The position numbers and the translations under genes were made by a program. Shown one piece after another: positions 7,681-12,060 of a stretch of 12,060 nt of DNA; the stretch's first letter is position 1; every line of letters starts with the position of its first letter. Source of the DNA: Bacteroidota bacterium (GTDB lineage: Bacteria; Bacteroidota; Bacteroidia; UKL13-3); the NCBI GenBank assembly GCA_947460565.1, contig CANHJJ010000036.1:1-12060 (forward strand), in the 5' to 3' direction. The notes below the pieces were generated by a model. It made no database searches, was not told where the DNA came from, and saw only the letters and a program-made list of their open reading frames with translations.

Positions 7681-10600
7681 TTGAATAAAATAATTTCAAA
7701 ATATTTGTTTTTTCTGCTCATCGGCCTTTCAGGCTTATGTGTATCGCTGCTTTTAGAACAGAGATATATCGAAAATACAGATGTGCAAATTGAAGATAAG
7801 TACAAGAATGCTGAGTCTATCATTCACGATAAGGAACTTCAGTTTGTTGAAGTATTTCAAAATCAATTACGTGACACCAATAATTTAAGAAAAAAATGGA
7901 TTGATTTGATTGATATTAATAATAAAAATCAAATTATTATTGATGTTTTTAAAAATGATACCCTTCAGCTCTGGACAAGCAATATCATAAATGTAAAGAG
8001 ATTATTAAGCCAATTAAAGCCTGGCATCAGTTTAATCAATAGCAGTAATGGATCCTACTTGGTGTATTTTCAACCATACGGTACATACAAATTTGTACTG
8101 ATGTATAGTCTCCGAACAAACTATTCCTACCAAAATCAATATCTAGAAAATGAGTGGAGCCATGACCTGTCATTTTTAAAAGATGCTGTTATTAGCCCTT
8201 CGCCCATTAAAGATTTTTTTGATTTGAAAAGTAGTGGAGGTAATTATCTTTTTTCATTGCAAATTTTTTACAGTCAAGATAATGATGAACCCTTTATTTG
8301 GGCATTAATTATACTTTTTTCAATAGTATCATTTGTAAGCTCCAATCTTCTTTTTAGATTTTATATTAGAAAGAATGTCCTATTGACAAGTATGGTATTT
8401 ATTGGTATTGCAGCATCAATAAGATATGTGAATATAGCCATGCACTTGCCTGTTTTTTTATACCATATGGATATGTTTAAGCCTCAAGCTTATGCTTCAT
8501 CCAATTTATTAGGTTCATTAGGCGATTTTTTGATTACAGTGTTGCTTGTGTTATGGTATTTTTTAATACTTGAAAGTGTAAGAAATAAATCACAATCAAA
8601 TAAAATGGGCAGCATATTTCATGCGGTTGCTCTTTGTATGGTAACTATTTTGGCTTCAGATTCAGCTTTTGATTCGATACGAAGTTTAGTTTTCGATTCT
8701 CAAATTTCATTTGATTTTAACAATATCTATAGTATTGATAGTTTTACAATAGTTGCACTTCTCATTTCGGTTTTGTTACTTCTCATTTCATTTTTTGCTA
8801 CCAAAAATTTATATAGGTTTTTCGTAAATAGCCAATTATCAAAACCATTAAAATGGATAATTTTCATTTTATGTTTGGCTTTTCTACAACCTCTAATTAT
8901 AAGATATGTTTTTGAAAGAGGTAGTTATCATTTGATGGAAACATCCATATTAATTGCGGTGTTTTTCTGTTTTAATTATTTTGGCAGAAAAGTTAATCGC
9001 TTTCAATATTATTTCCTACTTATAATATGTGTTTCTTTCTTTTCATCAGTTTCAATTTATAGATGGAATTATTTAAAAGAACAAGAGAATAGAAAATTGT
9101 TTGCGAATAAATTACTTTCTCAAAATGATATTACGACAGATTATTATCTGAAATCAATCGAACATAAATTGATGGATGATAAATACATTAAGTATTATTT
9201 TATTAATCCGATAAGTTTAAAATCCCAATTTGAAAAACGATTAAGACTTATCTATTTCACAGGGCATTTGAGTCGTTATGAGATTTCAGTTTTTGATTTT
9301 GATACCATAGGAAATCATTACAAAGTTCGGAACCCATTTTCGTTTAAACAGCTTGATTTTGCCTATAAAAACCAAACCATTCCCACCATTGACAATTATT
9401 TTAAATACCTTAAAAATGGCGCAGATTTAAAAGGTTATTTGGCCAAATTTCTTGTTAAAATGGGTAAGCAAAAATTGGGATATATTTTCATTCAACTTCA
9501 ACCTAAATTGATTCAAGAAGATAACCGTTTTGATGATTTATTGATAGAAGGTTTTAGACAAACGAAAAAACGCAAGGTTGATTATTCTTATGCCATTTAC
9601 CACGACAAAAACCTTGTTAGCCAGAGTGGTAATTTTCCTTACCGTGTTACAAGCACTTGGCCTGTTCCTGATAGTCAATATTTGTTTACCACACTTGATA
9701 AATATAAGCATCTTCTTTATGCGGATAAAGACCAAATGCTTGTGGTGGTTAGTAAATCTGCGGATAAATTTTATGCCCCATTAGGTTTGTTTAGCCTTGA
9801 GTTTACCTTCTTTACATTATTACTTATTATCATGTTGGCTATCTATGCTGCTTTTAATTGGAGAGAGTTAAAGAAGTTCACTTTTTACAATACGGTTGTT
9901 TTTATCAGGATACGTAATTTAGTAAACCGGCTTTTACTTGTTAAAGACCCAGATGTTGTATTGATTCGTACTAGAATCCAAGTCTCAATTGTGTTAATCG
10001 TTTTTATAACCTTGGGTGTTACAGCTTACTTTACAATTAGTTTTATAAGCAATCAATACAATGACAAGCAGAGTGAAAAATTGATGAAGAAAATTCACAA
10101 TGTGGTTAATACCATTGAAAGTGAAAACTTATCAGATTTAAATACTATTAAGAGAAGCGATGCAGAGGCATTTATTAATCAAATAGCTGACTTTTACGAA
10201 ACGGATATTACTATTTTTAATTTGAATGGAGAGATGGTTACATCAACCACTAACAAGATTTATGAAGATGGAGTTATATCTCATTTAATGCATGCAAATG
10301 CCTTTTTTCACCTCAATTTTTTACGTGAGTCGCAGTTTAGCCAAAATGAAATGATTGCAAATTTTGCTTACATTGGAGCCTATGTTCCTATATTCAAAAA
10401 TGAAAAAGAGGTGATAGGTTATATTCAATTGCCGTATTTCAACAAGCAATCCGATTTGCTTAATGAAATTTCTAGCATCATAGTAGGGTTTATTAATTTG
10501 TATACTGCTTTATTTATTGTGATTGGATTCATCGCTTACCTCATATCCACAAGCATTTCATATCCGCTTATTTTAATTCAAAACCAATTGAAGAAAACTA

Positions 10601-11412
10601 TTTTAGGCAGGAACGAACCAATTAAGTGGAAGCGCAAAGATGAAATTGGAGATTTAGTTGAACAGTATAATTTGATGATTGATAAATTGGCTGAAAGTGC
10701 CAATATACTTGCCCAAAGTGAAAGAGAAGGAGCCTGGAGAGATATTGCCAAACAGATCGCACATGAAATTAAGAATCCGTTAACACCAATGAAATTAAGT
10801 GTGCAGCATCTTGAAAGAACTTGGAATGACAAATCGCCTAAATTAGAAGATACATTTAAAAGGGTTACCAAAACGCTTATTACTCAAATTGACACGCTAA
10901 ATGAATTGGCAAGTGAGTTTAGTAACTACGCTAAGATGCCTGACCCGGTGATTAAAAATATTCATTTGTATCAATCTTTGAAAGGTATTGTAGATTTATA
11001 TGCAGGGACTGATGAGGCTGAAATATTGCTTGAATGTGAGGAGGAGTTATATGTTTTATTTGATGATGGTTACTTGAATAGGGTAGTCACCAATTTGGTA
11101 AAAAATGGAATTCAAGCAGCAATTGAAGGTCAAATTCCAAAAATAGAAATAATAGTAATTGTTCAAGAACAATTTATTAGGATTCAAATAAAAGACAACG
11201 GAACTGGTGTATCTGATGAAAAGGCGGGAAATATTTTTACTCCCTATTTTAGTACTAAAATTAGTGGAATGGGTTTAGGTTTGCCCATTGTGAAAAATAT
11301 GATTGAAAGCTGTGGAGGAAAGATTTGGTTCGAAAATAATCAAGATGCAGGAGCAAGTTTTTTCGTTAAGTTGAGAAAAATAGATTCGAAAAAAACAAGA
11401 AATTCTCTTTAG
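7681..11412 (+). CDS. Very large polytopic NtrY-like sensor histidine kinase
   Basis: A 1243-residue membrane kinase. In order: membrane segment 8-25; an extracytoplasmic region to about 203; eight membrane segments between 205 and 460; a second soluble region, probably extracytoplasmic, 461-700; segments at 702-725 and 766-789; a third sensor region 790-931; segment 932-957; HAMP about 957-1010; HisKA with H-box QIAHEIKNPLTPMKLSVQ and phospho-acceptor His1028; ATPase with N-box Asn1138/Asn1142, G1 DNGTG at 1172-1176, FTPYFSTK, and G2 GMGLGLP at 1196-1202. All catalytic motifs are present. The REGAWRDIAKQIAHEIKNPLTP stretch is NtrY-like. No receiver domain is attached and no response regulator gene is in the window. 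The start must be non-ATG: the hldD stop is in frame two codons upstream and the first ATG is near residue 141, so TTG 7681 is chosen; AAAGG at 7674-7678 lies just before it. The ligand is unknown; an envelope cue is plausible. Confidence 0.92.
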   Translation: MNKIISKYLFFLLIGLSGLCVSLLLEQRYIENTDVQIEDKYKNAESIIHDKELQFVEVFQNQLRDTNNLRKKWIDLIDINNKNQIIIDVFKNDTLQLWTSNIINVKRLLSQLKPGISLINSSNGSYLVYFQPYGTYKFVLMYSLRTNYSYQNQYLENEWSHDLSFLKDAVISPSPIKDFFDLKSSGGNYLFSLQIFYSQDNDEPFIWALIILFSIVSFVSSNLLFRFYIRKNVLLTSMVFIGIAASIRYVNIAMHLPVFLYHMDMFKPQAYASSNLLGSLGDFLITVLLVLWYFLILESVRNKSQSNKMGSIFHAVALCMVTILASDSAFDSIRSLVFDSQISFDFNNIYSIDSFTIVALLISVLLLLISFFATKNLYRFFVNSQLSKPLKWIIFILCLAFLQPLIIRYVFERGSYHLMETSILIAVFFCFNYFGRKVNRFQYYFLLIICVSFFSSVSIYRWNYLKEQENRKLFANKLLSQNDITTDYYLKSIEHKLMDDKYIKYYFINPISLKSQFEKRLRLIYFTGHLSRYEISVFDFDTIGNHYKVRNPFSFKQLDFAYKNQTIPTIDNYFKYLKNGADLKGYLAKFLVKMGKQKLGYIFIQLQPKLIQEDNRFDDLLIEGFRQTKKRKVDYSYAIYHDKNLVSQSGNFPYRVTSTWPVPDSQYLFTTLDKYKHLLYADKDQMLVVVSKSADKFYAPLGLFSLEFTFFTLLLIIMLAIYAAFNWRELKKFTFYNTVVFIRIRNLVNRLLLVKDPDVVLIRTRIQVSIVLIVFITLGVTAYFTISFISNQYNDKQSEKLMKKIHNVVNTIESENLSDLNTIKRSDAEAFINQIADFYETDITIFNLNGEMVTSTTNKIYEDGVISHLMHANAFFHLNFLRESQFSQNEMIANFAYIGAYVPIFKNEKEVIGYIQLPYFNKQSDLLNEISSIIVGFINLYTALFIVIGFIAYLISTSISYPLILIQNQLKKTILGRNEPIKWKRKDEIGDLVEQYNLMIDKLAESANILAQSEREGAWRDIAKQIAHEIKNPLTPMKLSVQHLERTWNDKSPKLEDTFKRVTKTLITQIDTLNELASEFSNYAKMPDPVIKNIHLYQSLKGIVDLYAGTDEAEILLECEEELYVLFDDGYLNRVVTNLVKNGIQAAIEGQIPKIEIIVIVQEQFIRIQIKDNGTGVSDEKAGNIFTPYFSTKISGMGLGLPIVKNMIESCGGKIWFENNQDAGASFFVKLRKIDSKKTRNSL

Positions 11413-11448
11413 GGTTATTTGGATACAAATATCTTTTCAGAATAGACT

Positions 11449-11489
11449 AAAAACAAAAAACCTCCATTCTGTTGAGAATGAAGGCTTTT
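11449..11489 (-). terminator. Bidirectional hairpin terminator between the kinase gene and the tRNA-Asp remnant
   Basis: CCTCCATTCT (11461-11470) pairs with AGAATGAAGG (11475-11484), one mismatch, GTTG loop. Read on the minus strand the stem is followed by TTTTTTGTTTTT, a strong T-tract. Read on the plus strand only CTTTTAAATTT follows. It lies 37 nt after the kinase stop and about 25 nt beyond the 3' end of the tRNA remnant. It therefore looks like the original minus-strand tRNA-Asp terminator, shared with the convergent kinase gene. Confidence 0.7.
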
Positions 11490-11510
11490 AAATTTACCCA
11501 AAGATAATTT

Positions 11511-11531
11511 GCGGTGCGGACGGGACTCGAA
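11511..11531 (-). other. 3'-end remnant of tRNA-Asp, probable attL of an integrated element
   Basis: Read on the minus strand, these 21 nt carry a T-loop TTCGAGT, the T-stem 3' side CCCGT, an acceptor 3' strand CCGCACC, discriminator G and C74. From memory, bacterial tRNA-Asp(GUC) ends in the same T-arm, TTCGAGTCCCGTCCG, as in E. coli; the acceptor CCGCACC implies a 5' GGTGCGG. Identity stops abruptly at 11532, where the T-stem 5' side GGG should continue but TATAC is found. No rest of the tRNA follows, so this is a fragment and not a gene. Placed 176 nt before an integrase start, it is best explained as an attachment site, with the intact tRNA at the other end of the element. Confidence 0.75.
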
Positions 11532-11567
11532 TATACTTTTTTGCATTTTATTTAATTTTGTAAAAAT

Positions 11568-11601
11568 CTCAATAGATATAGGGGTTTGAGGTCTTTTTTT
11601 T
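11568..11601 (+). terminator. Weak terminator-like hairpin inside the element edge
   Basis: CTCAA (11568-11572) pairs with TTGAG (11586-11590) around a 13-nt loop, and eight T (11594-11601) follow after GTC. The short stem makes this uncertain. It could shield the integrase gene from transcription coming from the left. Confidence 0.3.
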
Positions 11602-11640
11602 ATTTTGTCAAATAAAGAGAAATAAGATAAAATGAAATAT

Positions 11641-11664
11641 TTATGTACCCCGTTATGTACCCCG
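11641..11664. repeat. Perfect tandem 12-bp repeat upstream of the integrase gene
   Basis: TTATGTACCCCG occurs twice back to back (11641-11652 and 11653-11664). The GC-rich ACCCCG stands out in a very AT-rich strip (11532-11707) that otherwise holds no gene. Its place between the att remnant and the integrase start suits integrase arm-type sites or binding sites for an element regulator. The second copy covers the position where the -33 promoter element would lie. Confidence 0.6.
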
Positions 11665-11678
11665 AGTATAATTTTTCA

Positions 11679-11686
11679 TATATTTG
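11679..11686 (+). promoter_or_regulatory. -7 promoter element of the integrase gene
   Basis: TATATTTG matches TAnnTTTG exactly, 21 nt before the ATG at 11708. No TTG is found 19-21 nt upstream; that position (about 11655-11659) falls in the second copy of the 12-bp repeat. The promoter may thus be weak or depend on a protein bound at the repeat. Confidence 0.45.
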
Positions 11687-11707
11687 AAGTGTTCAATTTT
11701 CAATTTT

Positions 11708-12060
11708 ATGGCAAATTATTACTTTCGACTGCGGGATGCTAAATGTATATCCGAAACACCTATTATCTTATATGCTACCTTTAATGGTTATCGCATACAA
11801 TGTAAAACAAACCTTAGTATTGTTCCAAGTAATTGGAATTTTGAAACCCAAACACCTGAGGATACAAAAAAATTAAAGAACCTAAGTAAACGATTAGTAT
11901 TTTTAGAGGCGTGTGCGGATAAAACATATAAATACTTCACAGAAACATTAGATAAAATCCCATCCTCTTCCGAGTTTCAAAATAGATTTTATGAATTAGC
12001 ATTGGATGAGAATGTAAAAAAAGTAATTGAGGCGAAACCATTAACCCTATTTACTTTTAT
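11708..12060 (+). CDS. Tyrosine recombinase/integrase, N-terminal part (runs off the window)
   Basis: The frame from ATG 11708 is open to the window end: 117 complete codons, no stop. The N-terminus MANYYFRLRDAK, then TPIILYATFNGYRI, TNLSIVPSNWNFETQ, matches the arm-DNA-binding domain of Bacteroidota tyrosine recombinases (typical pattern: LRD, TPI-x-L, a WNF segment after a short beta meander). A charged linker helix follows (KKLKNLSKRLVFLEACADKTYKYF, about 53-76), and the last residues KPLTLFTF look like the start of the core-binding (SAM-like) domain. The catalytic domain with Arg-His-x-x-Arg and Tyr would lie beyond the window, so completeness cannot be judged. The gene points away from the att remnant into the presumed element. 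There is no Shine-Dalgarno sequence. Expected role: integration and excision at tRNA-Asp. Confidence 0.85.
   Translation, partial: MANYYFRLRDAKCISETPIILYATFNGYRIQCKTNLSIVPSNWNFETQTPEDTKKLKNLSKRLVFLEACADKTYKYFTETLDKIPSSSEFQNRFYELALDENVKKVIEAKPLTLFTF

Noticed and set aside
9578..9784. 68-codon plus-strand open frame inside the kinase gene
   Set aside because: Lies wholly within the kinase coding region in another frame, with no promoter or start signal and no recognisable motif.
11534..11546. CTTTTTTGC near the att remnant as a CTnDOT-type core site
   Set aside because: Only the TTTGC part agrees with the CTnDOT target pattern GTANNTTTGC; the tRNA-Asp fragment explains the boundary better.
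11511..11600. A complete tRNA gene on the minus strand
   Set aside because: Only the T-loop, 3' T-stem and 3' acceptor strand are present. No anticodon arm, D arm or matching 5' acceptor GGTGCGG follows at 11532-11600.
1..12060. CRISPR array or known defence gene cassette
   Set aside because: No regularly spaced repeats and no genes with nuclease, methylase or toxin-antitoxin motifs are seen. Any cargo of the element would lie beyond the right edge of the window.

Overview
This AT-rich window most likely comes from a member of the Bacteroidota. Four things point there: a secreted M1 peptidase ending in a type IX secretion (T9SS) sorting domain; promoter-like sites of the TAnnTTTG -7 class rather than sigma70 boxes; a weak role for Shine-Dalgarno sequences; and an integrase with the arm-DNA-binding N-terminus typical of this phylum. 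Class and genus cannot be told from the window.

Layout, all genes on the + strand: (1) 1-1176, the 3' end of a large outer-membrane beta-barrel-like protein with a calcium-loop motif. (2) 1312-2269, a two-gene unit of a PadR-family repressor and an overlapping four-helix membrane protein built on an internal duplication. A promoter with two overlapping 8-bp dyads precedes it and a good hairpin terminator closes it. (3) 2473-4410, acetyl-CoA synthetase (acs). (4) 4507-6483, a T9SS-exported M1 metallopeptidase. (5) 6706-11412, hldD (lipopolysaccharide heptose precursor epimerase) followed 6 nt later, in the same frame, by a 1243-residue NtrY-type sensor kinase with about 12 membrane segments. 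(6) 11413-12060, the left edge of an integrated element: a hairpin terminator, a 21-nt remnant that fits the 3' end of a minus-strand tRNA-Asp, a non-coding strip with a perfect 12-bp tandem repeat, and the start of a tyrosine recombinase gene that runs off the window.

Most of the window reads as ordinary chromosomal housekeeping and envelope genes: acetate activation, LPS core precursor, protein export, envelope sensing. The accessory part begins at about 11511. The best reading is that an element integrated into the 3' end of tRNA-Asp, leaving the old tRNA end and its terminator on the left. If so, the intact tRNA-Asp should lie at the far right end of the element, outside this window, and the cargo is also outside. 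No complete new defence or mobile system is visible here. The points most worth following are the element boundary, the PadR-coupled duplicated membrane protein with its operator, and the oversized kinase coupled to hldD.
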